Source: an uncultured bacterium (lineage in GTDB: Bacteria > Nitrospirota > Thermodesulfovibrionia > Thermodesulfovibrionales > Thermodesulfovibrionaceae). Taken from it: 64,000 nucleotides of DNA. This document shows, piece after piece, positions 1 through 10,038 of this stretch. The DNA lies in the NCBI GenBank assembly GCA_937924475.1, contig CALDSV010000006.1, positions 17,511 through 81,510 on the forward strand. Direction: 5' to 3'. How positions within the stretch are numbered: the first letter of the stretch is position 1; every line of letters begins with the position of its first letter. The translations under genes were made by a program, and so were the position numbers. The notes below the pieces were generated by a model. That model had not been told where the DNA came from. It was given only the letters and a program-made list of their open reading frames with translations, and searched no databases.

Positions 1-136
1 AAAGCTCCTTTACGCTCATCCCTGCTGATTTTTCACTTGTAACTCCTACTATCTCAACTTCTTCATGGTTGGCAAGAATTCTTAAAAGTTCACTTCCTGT
101 GTAACCACTTCCACCACATATAAAGACTCTGAGCAT
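1..136 (-). CDS. argC: N-acetyl-gamma-glutamyl-phosphate reductase, N-terminal part (runs off window)
   Basis: Reverse strand reads [39 protein letters not shown]..., the typical ArgC Rossmann N-terminus; truncated by window edge. Confidence 0.85.
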   Translation of the reverse strand, partial: MLRVFICGGSGYTGSELLRILANHEEVEIVGVTSEKSAGMSVKEL

Positions 137-137
137 T

Positions 138-527
138 TTATCTCTTGGAGAATTGGAATCTCTTTCTTGCCTTTGGTTGACCGTATTTCTTCCTCTCTAC
201 TTCTCTTGGATCTCTGGTAAGAAGTCCTTCTTTTTTAAGTTTTGGCTTAAGGTCTGGATTAAGATTTACAATTGCTCTTGCGATTCCGTGTCTTATCGCA
301 CCTGCCTGACCACTTAATCCACCACCTTCAACTGATATGATTGCGTCATATTTACCAGCCACACCAGCTACTTGAAAGGGTTGCATAAGAATCATCCTAA
401 GAGTTTCTCTTGGAAAGTATTCTTCTATAGGTTTTTCATTTACAGTAATCTTACCTGAACCAGGTATCAGAATAACTTTTGCAACTGACCTTTTTCTTCT
501 TCCTGTTGCCAGATATTCAATAGCCAT
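138..527 (-). CDS. rpsI: 30S ribosomal protein S9
   Basis: [12 protein letters not shown]... and C-terminal [17 protein letters not shown], diagnostic of S9. Confidence 0.97.
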   Translation of the reverse strand: MAIEYLATGRRKRSVAKVILIPGSGKITVNEKPIEEYFPRETLRMILMQPFQVAGVAGKYDAIISVEGGGLSGQAGAIRHGIARAIVNLNPDLKPKLKKEGLLTRDPREVERKKYGQPKARKRFQFSKR

Positions 528-538
528 AGTCTCTCACC

Positions 539-976
539 TCATCTTTTACTTAATTGAATTGGTTCTGGATTTTGAGCTTTATGGGGATGTTCAGAGCCTC
601 TGTAGACTTTCAGTTTTTTTATCATCTTTTTACCCAATCTTGTTTTTGGAAGCATTCCCCATACAGCATCAATAATAACTGCTTCAGGCTCCTTTTCAAG
701 CCTTTCTTTTAAGGTTTCTGCCTTGAGATTTCCTATATAACCTGTGTGATGATAATAGATTTTATCTGTTAGTTTTTTGCCTGTTACTCTAATTTTTTCA
801 GCATTAATTACCACAACAAAATCACCATTGTCTACATTAGGAGTGTAGGTGGGTTTGTGCTTTCCCATTAAGATTTTAGCAATTCGTGAGGCAAATCTAC
901 CCAGGGTTTGACCTGTAGCATCTGCCATATACCAATTTCTTTGAGTATCTTCTTTTTTAACAAAAGCTGTTTTCAT
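539..976 (-). CDS. rplM: 50S ribosomal protein L13
   Basis: L13 motifs ([49 protein letters not shown]); paired with rpsI. Confidence 0.97.
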   Translation of the reverse strand: MKTAFVKKEDTQRNWYMADATGQTLGRFASRIAKILMGKHKPTYTPNVDNGDFVVVINAEKIRVTGKKLTDKIYYHHTGYIGNLKAETLKERLEKEPEAVIIDAVWGMLPKTRLGKKMIKKLKVYRGSEHPHKAQNPEPIQLSKR

Positions 977-1092
977 CTTTATACCTCTCCTTAAAGAGAA
1001 TTTTTATAGGAATTAAAATTATAATTTACTTTAAAATTTAACTATTTGTCAAATTTTTTCCTTTAAGGGTCTTACTTCTAAGGTGAGCCGTG

Positions 1093-1172
1093 GCAATCTC
1101 AATGAAGGCCTTAACAGTAAAGTAGACAAGATGAGAGTGCTTCGCTACGCTCGCAATGACAGAAGGGGGGGC
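1093..1172. repeat. REP-like dispersed repeat (GCAATCTC...TGCTTCGCTACGCTCGCAATGACAG)
   Basis: Shares the core CTCGCAATGACA / GCAATCTC with copies at 8494, 15857 and 32771. Confidence 0.7.
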
Positions 1173-1293
1173 AATTACAAAGGCAGGCGAAATGAAAAAG
1201 AGGTTAAGTAATGACAAAAGATGGTTTTAATCATATAGGAGATGAGCAATTTTGAAAGTCTTTTTACAAAAGAGTTTTAGAAAAAATTTTTAT

Positions 1294-3114
1294 TTAGTAA
1301 TTTACCATACGAGTTTGTATCATTTGAGCCTGTGGTGTAAGAGGATCTCTAACACATTCAACTTCTCTAAAAAATCTAAAACGAGAAGAAACTTTGTCTA
1401 TAATTGATTTGGAAAAAGATAGATTAAAGCCCGTGGAGATATTTATATTTAATGATCTGTTTTCTGGAAAGTTTCTTATTAGAAAACCTCTTAGGTCTTG
1501 ATTTGATACATTAGACCATCTTAAATAAGTAATATCCTCCCCATACCATACACCCCAAATATATACAGTACCAGAGGGAGAATCTGTTCTAACTGTTGTA
1601 TTATTTGATATAAAAAGAATGGGATTTGGATTTCCTAAGGAATCTCGTCCAATATTTAAGTTTATTCCATAGCCGTACCATCCACACCATAAAGAATTGC
1701 TATCACAAGCAGCTAAGGAAGATGTATCTGTGTCTCTTGAACAGTTAGGACAAGCGTAGGCATAAACATAAATAAGGGAATTTAAGATTCTCACTGTACT
1801 GTTATTTGCAAATCTTAAGCTTCTTGCGATTATTATATTAGGATTATTATCTTCCGTAGAGTTACCAATAGTGAAATCTCCGGAGAAAACTAAATTTTTT
1901 TCGGTATTTACATTATTTGTTTCATTAATGTCTGTAAACCCTATTATGATTCTTGAATTATTAATTGTAGCTCCAGCATTTACAGTTATTCTATTTGTAG
2001 AGACTATTTGAGCATAATCTATATTTGTCAATGTTGTAATTCCTGATGTATATATTTTAAAGTTAGATGCACTATTTAAAGTTGTATTGGAATTTGTATA
2101 TACTTCAAAATTATTAGTATTACTGTCAAAGGTAGAATTAGCATTAGTGTAAAGTATGAAGTTTTTTGCTCCACTAAAGGTTGTAGCATAACTTTGAGCG
2201 TAAATTTTTATCTTACTACTGCTTCTAATTCCATCTCCTGATATAGATGAAGGTGATCTCCTTAATTTTATCTCATTACATGAAAGATATTGGGTGCTTA
2301 AATTAATACTACCAGTAGTATTAAATTCACAACTGGAGGGAACATTTGGAGGAGACGGAATGGCAGGTAAATTTATTAAGGGTATCCCATATTTATTGCT
2401 ATTTTGTTGAAAATTCAAGAATTTATGAGGTGGAGAAGGTATTACTTCTGGGTCTCTTCCATAATCATATTCTAAGTAATCAAGCAAGCTTTGATTACAA
2501 GAGTTATCACCATACTTATTGAAACATTTTACCTTGAAAAATATTCTTGACAAATCACCTTGATTAAGATTAAGCACAGGTTCTTGTCCATATACTCCTG
2601 TTCCACCATTGTCAGAACTACAATACCTGGGGGTCACAGATGTTGAAATATTTCCTGAAGCAATAAAAGCTGGGACAAAGCAATTATTTTCTCTGTCACA
2701 TCCAGAAAGTCTAGCATTTCCTAAGTTAGCATTAACTCTGCCTCTAACTGTATAGAGCCCCACACCATAATATCCCTGAAAAATTGAAGTTCTTATAACT
2801 CTTGAATTTGCAAAGGCCCCTTCAGAACTTACAAACCAGATGTTCTTTCCACCAAACATTATTCTATATGAATATTCAGCATTACCTATGGTAGCACTTT
2901 CAGTTCTATCACTTCCTCCAGTGCCTGTTCTATTTATATAATCAAAGGCGGATAGAAGACCTGCATTTGAAGCTTTATCGGCTAAATTATATTGTACATC
3001 TGCTTTTGTTGTTTTCATGTTAGTCATGACAACATAAGCTCCTGTACCACCTATTATAAAGATAATAAGAGATAAAACTAAGACAGTAACTAAGGAAAAT
3101 CCTCTATTGTTCAT
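1294..3114 (-). CDS. Large type IV pilus minor prepilin-like (PilX-type N-terminus) with predicted beta-helical repeats
   Basis: N-terminus GFSLVTVLVLSLIIFIIGGTGAYVV; clustered with PilW/PilV/FimT-like genes; internal NFxxYTN...TTLNS repeats. Confidence 0.7.
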   Translation of the reverse strand: MNNRGFSLVTVLVLSLIIFIIGGTGAYVVMTNMKTTKADVQYNLADKASNAGLLSAFDYINRTGTGGSDRTESATIGNAEYSYRIMFGGKNIWFVSSEGAFANSRVIRTSIFQGYYGVGLYTVRGRVNANLGNARLSGCDRENNCFVPAFIASGNISTSVTPRYCSSDNGGTGVYGQEPVLNLNQGDLSRIFFKVKCFNKYGDNSCNQSLLDYLEYDYGRDPEVIPSPPHKFLNFQQNSNKYGIPLINLPAIPSPPNVPSSCEFNTTGSINLSTQYLSCNEIKLRRSPSSISGDGIRSSSKIKIYAQSYATTFSGAKNFILYTNANSTFDSNTNNFEVYTNSNTTLNSASNFKIYTSGITTLTNIDYAQIVSTNRITVNAGATINNSRIIIGFTDINETNNVNTEKNLVFSGDFTIGNSTEDNNPNIIIARSLRFANNSTVRILNSLIYVYAYACPNCSRDTDTSSLAACDSNSLWCGWYGYGINLNIGRDSLGNPNPILFISNNTTVRTDSPSGTVYIWGVWYGEDITYLRWSNVSNQDLRGFLIRNFPENRSLNINISTGFNLSFSKSIIDKVSSRFRFFREVECVRDPLTPQAQMIQTRMVNY

Positions 3115-3116
3115 AT

Positions 3117-4052
3117 TTACCTCCCAAAAAATCTGGTAAGAGGAAATTTTTGACCATTTGATCCTCTTGTTTCCATATCAATCCTAATTCCTTGACTAAA
3201 CAGTTGAGCTTTAAAAGAATCTACAGGAATAAGGGGCTGGGGAGGTTCATAAGCATTACAGTCCGTTGCCATGTCTATTGCTTCCATATATAACCAAAGA
3301 GTATTATTGTCTTGAGAATTTTGTTGACAGAACAATCTTATCCTGTGAGGAACTCTCATAATTATCTCTCCGCCTTCAAAATTATAGCTATCAATTAGAT
3401 TGCCATTTTCATCTTTTAAAAAACCATTAAGAGCTGTTGCTGTTGGTGAAATTGTGGCATTGGGTTCTAATGTTCCATCAGTGCAAACAAGATTATTATT
3501 ACTAAGTCCAGAAATAGAAAAAATTAAAGGTTTATAAATATCAGGATTTTGCTTATCACTTATAAATTTAGCACCTCTTTTTATATGATAGCAATTTTGT
3601 CTTTGATTAGTGGAAAGTCTACAACTCTTAATATTCATCAAAATGGGTTGCTCTATGGTAGGAAGATGAACAAAACCATTTCCGTAAAGATTTGCATAGA
3701 AATAAATTTCATCACAGGGATTGTTCTGGTTTATTGTTATACACAAGGAGCTTGGAGGTGGATAAGGAAAAGTACCTCCTCCACTGCCACAAGGGGTAAT
3801 GGAAGTGCATTGTGAAGGATCTTGATTACTACAAGGTGTTGAAGCGCCCCATCTTTGAAATAGCCATTCAAGCTGTGCCATCCCTCCTTTTGCGATTTCT
3901 TTCACATCAGAAGTATCTTTTGTCCTTTTAAAGACTTTATCAGTAGTGATGTATAGAGAGGTTATAGCTCCTAAAACTATAATGCTAACTGCAATAGCAA
4001 CCATTATCTCAGCAAGAGTTAATCCTTTGTTGTCTCGCAAAAATTTTTTCAT
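3117..4052 (-). CDS. PilW-like minor prepilin
   Basis: N-terminus KGLTLAEIMVAIAVSIIVLGAITSLY (class III/prepilin signal). Confidence 0.75.
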   Translation of the reverse strand: MKKFLRDNKGLTLAEIMVAIAVSIIVLGAITSLYITTDKVFKRTKDTSDVKEIAKGGMAQLEWLFQRWGASTPCSNQDPSQCTSITPCGSGGGTFPYPPPSSLCITINQNNPCDEIYFYANLYGNGFVHLPTIEQPILMNIKSCRLSTNQRQNCYHIKRGAKFISDKQNPDIYKPLIFSISGLSNNNLVCTDGTLEPNATISPTATALNGFLKDENGNLIDSYNFEGGEIIMRVPHRIRLFCQQNSQDNNTLWLYMEAIDMATDCNAYEPPQPLIPVDSFKAQLFSQGIRIDMETRGSNGQKFPLTRFFGR

Positions 4053-4058
4053 TTTATC

Positions 4059-4469
4059 CTATCCTTGAGGGAAATTACATACTAAATCTTTTAAAACCAT
4101 AGTCCTTCCACTTACAGAAGCTGTAGCAGTTACCTCAGCACAGGCAGATTGGCCAGAGCCCATAGTTGGTGGTTGTGCTGGTGGATTCCCAGTGATTGTA
4201 ACATTAACAGAAAGCCCTCCACAGTTAATCACTATTGAACTTGTTGAATAATCCGCTCTTTTTGCTTCTATGCCAGAAGATGCGGCTTGAAGTAAACAAG
4301 TGGATATGAAATCATCTCTAGTATATTTAGAGAACATCGTAGTTAAACCAATAACTCCCATTACTAATATTGCTACTAATAAAACTGACATTAAAGCTTC
4401 AAGCAAAGAGAAACCTTCATAACTTTTTATTAATTTTATTAATTTTAATTCTAACTTCCTCATTAACAA
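4059..4469 (-). CDS. PilV-like minor prepilin
   Basis: GFSLLEALMSVLLVAILVMGVIGLT prepilin signal; operonic. Confidence 0.75.
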   Translation of the reverse strand: MLMRKLELKLIKLIKSYEGFSLLEALMSVLLVAILVMGVIGLTTMFSKYTRDDFISTCLLQAASSGIEAKRADYSTSSIVINCGGLSVNVTITGNPPAQPPTMGSGQSACAEVTATASVSGRTMVLKDLVCNFPQG

Positions 4470-4927
4470 CCACCGCTTCCCTTCTGGGTTCTAATGGCAC
4501 CAAATCTACTAATAAATACTTTATAATATGAATCGCCGTTTGTTAGACAAACATTACCATTGAAAATATCAAAACCTCGAGGATCAAAGGCAGCTCCAGA
4601 ACCATGTAAAAAGACAAAATCATCCCTAATATTTAAAGTGATTAAATCGCTTCCAGTACATATATTACTCCTGTTTGTTCCCATATTTACTATTCTCAGG
4701 GTTTTGTTGTCTGCTATACATAATCCTACATTAATACTTCTTTCCATTGCTGTAATTTTTGCCCATCTTACAAGATTTTCCATAGAGGAGGTATATTCAA
4801 TATACTTATAGGTTTTATACATTTTGTTTATTTGAGGCACTGCGATGGCAGAGAGAATTGAAATTAAAGCAATAACTACCATGAGCTCCACGAAAGAAAA
4901 ACCTTTATTTCTTAGAAATTTAAACAT
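4463..4927 (-). CDS. GspH/FimT-like minor prepilin
   Basis: GFSFVELMVVIALISILSAIAVPQINK prepilin signal; small globular C-terminal domain. Confidence 0.8.
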   Translation of the reverse strand: MFKFLRNKGFSFVELMVVIALISILSAIAVPQINKMYKTYKYIEYTSSMENLVRWAKITAMERSINVGLCIADNKTLRIVNMGTNRSNICTGSDLITLNIRDDFVFLHGSGAAFDPRGFDIFNGNVCLTNGDSYYKVFISRFGAIRTQKGSGGC

Positions 4928-4993
4928 TTAATTTTAGTTTATCAAAAATTCTAATTTTCAACAAGATAATTTACACTCTTTTTTTCTTTTATA

Positions 4994-5037
4994 ATTATGA
5001 CAAAAAAGGAAAGTATACAATGTGAAAATTCTGTGAA
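4994..5037 (-). promoter_or_regulatory. Candidate pilin-operon promoter: TTCACA-N5-TTCACA direct repeat, 21 nt, CATAAT -10
   Basis: Plus-strand TGTGAA at 5021 and 5032 (11 bp apart); ATTATG at 4994-4999; same layout as 8437-8479. Confidence 0.5.
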
Positions 5038-5080
5038 TCTCTCTTCTCTCAGATAAAAAATGACAATTTCTTATTTTTCT

Positions 5081-5722
5081 CTATGCTAACCATAGTCCTA
5101 AAACCCACAGCAAGAAGAATAACAAGTAAGAAAGACCCCCAAAGGCAATGCATCTTTTATTTATAGGTTTTTTAAATCCCCTACAAATTATGAAAATCAA
5201 GGAGGTAATCCAACCTAAAAGAGAAAAAACTGTCACGAAACTCCAAAACAATGATGGTGCATTATCATAACTTAGAATTTCAAGCTGTATATGAAAATTT
5301 CTTTCATATTCTTTTCCATCCCCCTGATCCAACTTATTTTTTAGATTTGCTCTTAAATTTGCTATTTTAGGATTTATCCTCTCTAATATTTCACTGTAAG
5401 GTTCATGTAGACTCCTTATCTGAATAAGACTACTTCTTAGGGTCTCATAACAGTAAAGTTTTTCTTTTTCTTCCGGAAATTTTTCACAGCTCAACAAAAG
5501 CTCTTTTATTGCTCTTTCTGTGTAAGGACTTGAGGGGAAATGGTTTAAGATAACCCTCTCATAAGCCTTCACTTTCTCTAATCCCTCACTTTTTTCCCCT
5601 TCCTTTTCATGAAGAGCTTGATGATAAAGGTTCCTCACAAAAAGCAAAAGCAAAATAAATAGAATAAAAAATAGGCTAAAAATTATGTATTTACGGTAAA
5701 AGATAGGCTTTTCGCCGATCAT
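5081..5722 (-). CDS. Hypothetical membrane protein (two predicted TM regions flanking a helical segment)
   Basis: Hydrophobic N- and C-terminal segments; follows the DUF2723-like gene. Confidence 0.5.
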   Translation of the reverse strand: MIGEKPIFYRKYIIFSLFFILFILLLLFVRNLYHQALHEKEGEKSEGLEKVKAYERVILNHFPSSPYTERAIKELLLSCEKFPEEKEKLYCYETLRSSLIQIRSLHEPYSEILERINPKIANLRANLKNKLDQGDGKEYERNFHIQLEILSYDNAPSLFWSFVTVFSLLGWITSLIFIICRGFKKPINKRCIAFGGLSYLLFFLLWVLGLWLA

Positions 5723-7607
5723 TGTAATGAATTATCCTTTCATAAAGTTCCATATATTTTTCATTCTCTTTGCCAATTATAATGTTAACCTTATAAGGCT
5801 CCTGAATGCTACCGTATCTAATAGTTGTATCAAGCCTAAAAACTCCCTCAGGCTTCATAGGTATAATATAGCTTGCTATATTTAAATAAGCAAGAGCCAC
5901 AAATCTACATTGAGCAAAGGTAAGAGGGTCATCAGTTCCGTGAATGAGACAATAAGAGGGGGTTAGAAATTTCTCTAAGGATATAATTTCTAAGGAATTT
6001 ATTCTTTCCTTTGGTAATCCGCTTTCTTTGGAGATATAAAAATAAGATAAAACATAGGGTTTTGTATAAGCCACTTCATAGAGAGGATGAATTTCATTAA
6101 GTCCGATTGTGGAGAAATATCTGCCTTCCTTTATCAAAGTAATCATATCCTTTTTGTATACCTCTGGAAATAAAACCTCATAAAGCTTCTGCGGTTTACA
6201 TCCCTCTAAGTTCCAATCCAGTGATTCATAACGAAATACCACAGTATGGCATACATCATCTCTATATCTGCCAACAAGCTTCAAATACCAAGTATCAAAA
6301 CTTTTATTATCACCATAGGTATTTAAAACTGCTGAAACTGGCATTGTGGATAGCAAATCTTTACTGTAGTAGTAAAGCGCCCAATTATTTGCCTGAGATG
6401 TTTGGGTGTATCTCATAGGTATGAAAATTAATGGTAAGACAATAAATAGTAAAGGTATTGCTCTATGCAGTAGCTTGTAATTCTTTATTTTCTCTGTAAG
6501 TAAGTATATGCCTTCTACAAAAAAAATTACATAAAAGAAAAAAGCAGGCAAAAAATATTGATTACCTACGATGTATAGCGCTCCTTCATTTCCTTCAATA
6601 CTTCCACTGAAGGTAAGCTTTGAGAGAACAAAGGAAAACATTAAAAAGGCTGAAAAAAGAAAGAGAAAGAGCTTTACATTTTTTCTAAGAAGATGAAAGG
6701 CTCCCAGAATAAAAAAAAGAAGGGTTATATAGCCAAAGTTAGCATCAATCATGTATAGAAAATTTTTAAAAGCATTAATTAGATCTTCAGCTTTTGATAC
6801 AGCTGAAGTTAATACTTGAAGAGACTCACCTTCTTTGTAAAATTTTCTTAGAATAATATCCAGGAAATTGAGGGCAAAACCCTCTTTTCTTACTGCAGCA
6901 AAAGCACCCTTCAGATTTCTCAAATAAATATGGAGATTAATGGAAAAACCGAGTAAGAAAAAAATAAGAGAGAGAGGAAGAGACTTCAAAAAGGGCTTAA
7001 AATAAAAAAAACCTAATATAGCCAGAGGAATTATCATAAAAAGAGCTGTATGATGTAGTGCTGTGGATATGCCAAGGATTAAGGCGCAGAGATAGGCATA
7101 TCTTCTGTCAAAGCCTTCCTTTAAAACTTTCATCCCCAGAAAAGTAAGAACAGTAACTAAGAAAAGATTTAAAGGATAAAACTTACCTATAATGGTCTGA
7201 AAATAAAAAGAATAGGATAAACCCAGAAATAAAATGCCCACAAGAGGGAAAAATTTTAGATAAAGGTATTCTTCTTTACTAAAATCTAACCTTTCGTTAA
7301 AGTAGAGAAGCTCCTTAATGATATAGTAAAGCATTAAGAGAGAGAGAATTGAAAATAGAGGAGGTAAAAGAGAAAGACGAAATCCTATGTTACCAAATGG
7401 TAAAAAAGTGATGAGTTTTCCTAACTCAATATAGAGAGGATAGCCGGGTGGATGAGCAATACCAAGAAAATAGGAAGCTGTTATAAGTCCACCTGCATCT
7501 CCGCTTGGAAGGATTGGATTAAGGGAAAAGAGGTATATTAATATTAATAAGCTAAAAAGGATTATTGCAAATAACTCTGCCTGTATTCTCATTATATTCA
7601 CATTCAA
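5691..7607 (-). CDS. DUF2723-like polytopic membrane protein (putative glycosyltransferase/protein O-glycosylation)
   Basis: N-terminal DAGGLITASYFLGIAHPPGYPLYIELGKL motif, multiple TMs; start may be at 7592. Confidence 0.7.
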   Translation of the reverse strand: MNVNIMRIQAELFAIILFSLLILIYLFSLNPILPSGDAGGLITASYFLGIAHPPGYPLYIELGKLITFLPFGNIGFRLSLLPPLFSILSLLMLYYIIKELLYFNERLDFSKEEYLYLKFFPLVGILFLGLSYSFYFQTIIGKFYPLNLFLVTVLTFLGMKVLKEGFDRRYAYLCALILGISTALHHTALFMIIPLAILGFFYFKPFLKSLPLSLIFFLLGFSINLHIYLRNLKGAFAAVRKEGFALNFLDIILRKFYKEGESLQVLTSAVSKAEDLINAFKNFLYMIDANFGYITLLFFILGAFHLLRKNVKLFLFLFSAFLMFSFVLSKLTFSGSIEGNEGALYIVGNQYFLPAFFFYVIFFVEGIYLLTEKIKNYKLLHRAIPLLFIVLPLIFIPMRYTQTSQANNWALYYYSKDLLSTMPVSAVLNTYGDNKSFDTWYLKLVGRYRDDVCHTVVFRYESLDWNLEGCKPQKLYEVLFPEVYKKDMITLIKEGRYFSTIGLNEIHPLYEVAYTKPYVLSYFYISKESGLPKERINSLEIISLEKFLTPSYCLIHGTDDPLTFAQCRFVALAYLNIASYIIPMKPEGVFRLDTTIRYGSIQEPYKVNIIIGKENEKYMELYERIIHYNDRRKAYLLP

Positions 7608-7917
7608 AAGGACCTATGGGAGAAGATGCCTTAAGTTTAAGAGGTGTATTACTAATAATCTCAATTGATTGGGTGTTAGGCGATTTTACACAATTAACTA
7701 CAATACTGTTTAAGTCCCTATTTCCACTTTGAGTGTTTCTTGCAATATCATTTATGCAATTTCTTAAATCAGAAAGAAGCTGTGCCTTTACAGAATTAAC
7801 TTTATATTTATTGTATTGAACTATAGCAATAGAGGCAAGTATTCCAATTATTACAGTTACTATGAGTAACTCTACTAAGGTAAACCCTTTTAGACTCTTA
7901 AATTTTGCATTTTTCAC
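7552..7917 (-). CDS. Type IV pilin / major-pilin-like prepilin
   Basis: [30 protein letters not shown]. Confidence 0.85.
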   Translation of the reverse strand: MKNAKFKSLKGFTLVELLIVTVIIGILASIAIVQYNKYKVNSVKAQLLSDLRNCINDIARNTQSGNRDLNSIVVNCVKSPNTQSIEIISNTPLKLKASSPIGPFECEYNENTGRVICNNPF

Positions 7918-7944
7918 TAAAAAATCTTCTCTCTATAAGATAAC

Positions 7945-7973
7945 TAAAAAATCTGGGGGGATTCTCTCCCCCC
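7945..7973 (-). terminator. Rho-independent-like terminator after pilin
   Basis: Minus strand GGGGGGAGAGAATCCCCCC followed by AGATTTTTT. Confidence 0.7.
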
Positions 7974-7983
7974 AAAAAAAGAA

Positions 7984-8379
7984 TTATACACCATCGCAAC
8001 CTGCCACACCACCCTCTGTAGCAGAACAGGTTACGTTCTCAGCAATGCCTGTGCCTGTGCAAGTAACAACCAAGTCTTCTCCTACATCGCCACTGGCTGT
8101 ACAACTATCGGTATAAGCTCCTTTTACACAGTTATTGGTGTTTACAGTGGGATCTGTGCTTCCTGCTTGAATAGAAGCTGTGTAGTCAGCTATTACGGTA
8201 TTAAGGCAGTTTTTAGCATCGGACTGAACTGAAGAGACAGCTGCGTTTTTTCTGTACTTTTGATATTGGGGAATAGCAATAGCTGCAAGAATAGCAATAA
8301 TAGCTACTACAATTAGAAGCTCCACCAGGGTGAAACCTCTCTCATCCCTTAGTTGCATACGATTAATTACCCTCATCAT
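7984..8379 (-). CDS. pilA: Type IV pilin (PilA-like)
   Basis: [45 protein letters not shown]; strong prepilin signal. Confidence 0.9.
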   Translation of the reverse strand: MMRVINRMQLRDERGFTLVELLIVVAIIAILAAIAIPQYQKYRKNAAVSSVQSDAKNCLNTVIADYTASIQAGSTDPTVNTNNCVKGAYTDSCTASGDVGEDLVVTCTGTGIAENVTCSATEGGVAGCDGV

Positions 8380-8436
8380 AATAGAACCTCCTTAGATTTT
8401 TTAGGTTTCCAAAGGAAACCTTTTTCCATTGATTTT

Positions 8437-8479
8437 ATTATAGCAAAGTAATTTGCGATGATTGTGAAAATTTTGTGAA
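8437..8479 (-). promoter_or_regulatory. Candidate pilA promoter: TTCACA-N5-TTCACA, 20 nt, TATAAT
   Basis: Plus-strand TGTGAA at 8463 and 8474; ATTATA at 8437-8442. Confidence 0.55.
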
Positions 8480-8493
8480 TAGGAGAAATGTAT

Positions 8494-8533
8494 GTCATTG
8501 CGAGCATTCCGTAAGGACTGCGAAGCAATCTCT
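8494..8533. repeat. REP-like dispersed repeat (GTCATTGCGAGC...GCGAAGCAATCTCT)
   Basis: Same core as the copies at 1093, 15857 and 32771. Confidence 0.75.
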
Positions 8534-8548
8534 ATATAACCCTTGAGT

Positions 8549-9373
8549 TTATCTAAATTTCAGTTGGCAAATAAAATATTCTCCCTTTGTACGATGGAGA
8601 AGTTGAAAGCCTTGCTTGCTTGCTAAGGTTTCTGAAATTTTTAAACCTATCCCAGTACCTCTGCTTAAGACCAAAATCTTGTTTCTTATTGCTAAATATC
8701 TTCTTGTAACCCTTATGTAAACTATTCCTTCCGAGTATTTTCCTGCATTTTCAATAAGAGGAAATATTATGTTTTCAAAGATTTGCTTATTGGAGTAGAC
8801 ATAGACATCCTTTCCACTTATTTTGAAAGACTTCTTTTCTGATAGAATATCTATGCACTTGTTAAGAATTTCCATTACACTAACTCTTTCTTTTTCTGAG
8901 GAAAATTTCTTAAAATTTTCAATATAGCTTAATATGGTGCTAAGATCATCCTTAATAAGCTCATAGTTTTTCTCAAGCCTTTGTAAGGCCATCTCATCTC
9001 TCTTTATCTTGAGTATTTCTATATTTCCTTTCTGGGATGCGAGAAAATTTCCAAACTTATGAGATATGGTAAGAAGCAGTAATTCAAGAAAGTCCTTATA
9101 TTCTCTCTCCTGCTTACTCATTCTATCAATAATTTTGTAAAGTATAAGCATTGTAACCAAAATAAGCAAAAATTCCCACAGAATAACTTGTTTAGTATAC
9201 TCATAGATTTTATTTTCAATAAACTCTCTATTGATTCTATTTTGTTGAAGATAGTGGAGAAGGTAATCTTCTTTAAAGTAATCAATGAAATTAAAAAACA
9301 TTGAATTAAGATAAAAAAATACAGTTATGGTAACAAAAGCAAAGGCAATTATAACTTTAATATGGAATCTCAA
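8549..9373 (-). CDS. Membrane sensor histidine kinase
   Basis: Two TM segments, ISHKFGNFLAS H-box-like, N-box (PLIENAGKYSEG), GTGIGLKI; overlaps the response regulator gene. Confidence 0.8.
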   Translation of the reverse strand: MRFHIKVIIAFAFVTITVFFYLNSMFFNFIDYFKEDYLLHYLQQNRINREFIENKIYEYTKQVILWEFLLILVTMLILYKIIDRMSKQEREYKDFLELLLLTISHKFGNFLASQKGNIEILKIKRDEMALQRLEKNYELIKDDLSTILSYIENFKKFSSEKERVSVMEILNKCIDILSEKKSFKISGKDVYVYSNKQIFENIIFPLIENAGKYSEGIVYIRVTRRYLAIRNKILVLSRGTGIGLKISETLASKQGFQLLHRTKGEYFICQLKFR

Positions 9374-10014
9374 AGCAATCTGTATCCCCTTCCCGGATAA
9401 GTTTTTATGGAATCTGGAGGAAGTATTTTCCTTAGTTCTTTAATGTAGGCTCTAATAATATCATCACTTACGTCTTTATTAGGCCAAATATAGTTAAATA
9501 TTGTTTCATTGTTTACTATTTCGCCTCTTCTTTTTAACAACAGTATTAAAAGCTCCCAAGCATTTTTTGAAATTTTAATCTCTTTATCCCCTTTGTATAT
9601 TGTCTGCGCATCCAGATTTATAGTAATGTCTCCTACTTGCACAATTGTTTCAATATGTCTTCTTTTATTCAATGCATGAAGCCGCAAAATTATTTCCTTG
9701 AAATCAAAGGGTTTTATAAGATAATCATCAGCACCTTTAAGAAAACATTCCTCCTTACTTTCCATATCTCTCTTTGCAGTGATTACAAGAATAGGTTTAT
9801 TAAATCCTGATTTTCTTAAAACTTCAATTATTTTTTCACCAGAGGTGTGTTTAAGTATCAAGTCAATAACAAAAACATCAAATTCATATTTTCCTATTAC
9901 CTTAGGCAGTTCTCTTTCATCCCAAAGCCAAAGGGTTTCAATATTATGAAGCTCAAGAAAATCCCTTAAGGTTTCTCCTAAAATCCTGTCATCCTCAACA
10001 AGGAGAATACGCAT
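9370..10014 (-). CDS. OmpR/PhoB-family response regulator
   Basis: Receiver (LLVEDD, VIDL, TAKR, KPFDF) plus winged-helix C-terminus (IWPNKDVSDDIIRAYIKELRK...YPGRGYRLL). Confidence 0.9.
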   Translation of the reverse strand: MRILLVEDDRILGETLRDFLELHNIETLWLWDERELPKVIGKYEFDVFVIDLILKHTSGEKIIEVLRKSGFNKPILVITAKRDMESKEECFLKGADDYLIKPFDFKEIILRLHALNKRRHIETIVQVGDITINLDAQTIYKGDKEIKISKNAWELLILLLKRRGEIVNNETIFNYIWPNKDVSDDIIRAYIKELRKILPPDSIKTYPGRGYRLL

Positions 10015-10038
10015 AGGAGAGCATTTAAATTAGTCGTA

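Noticed and set aside
3549-5000. Plus-strand ORFs 3549..3815 and 4560..4811
   Set aside because: Antisense to minor-prepilin genes with clear prepilin signals; no independent coding evidence.
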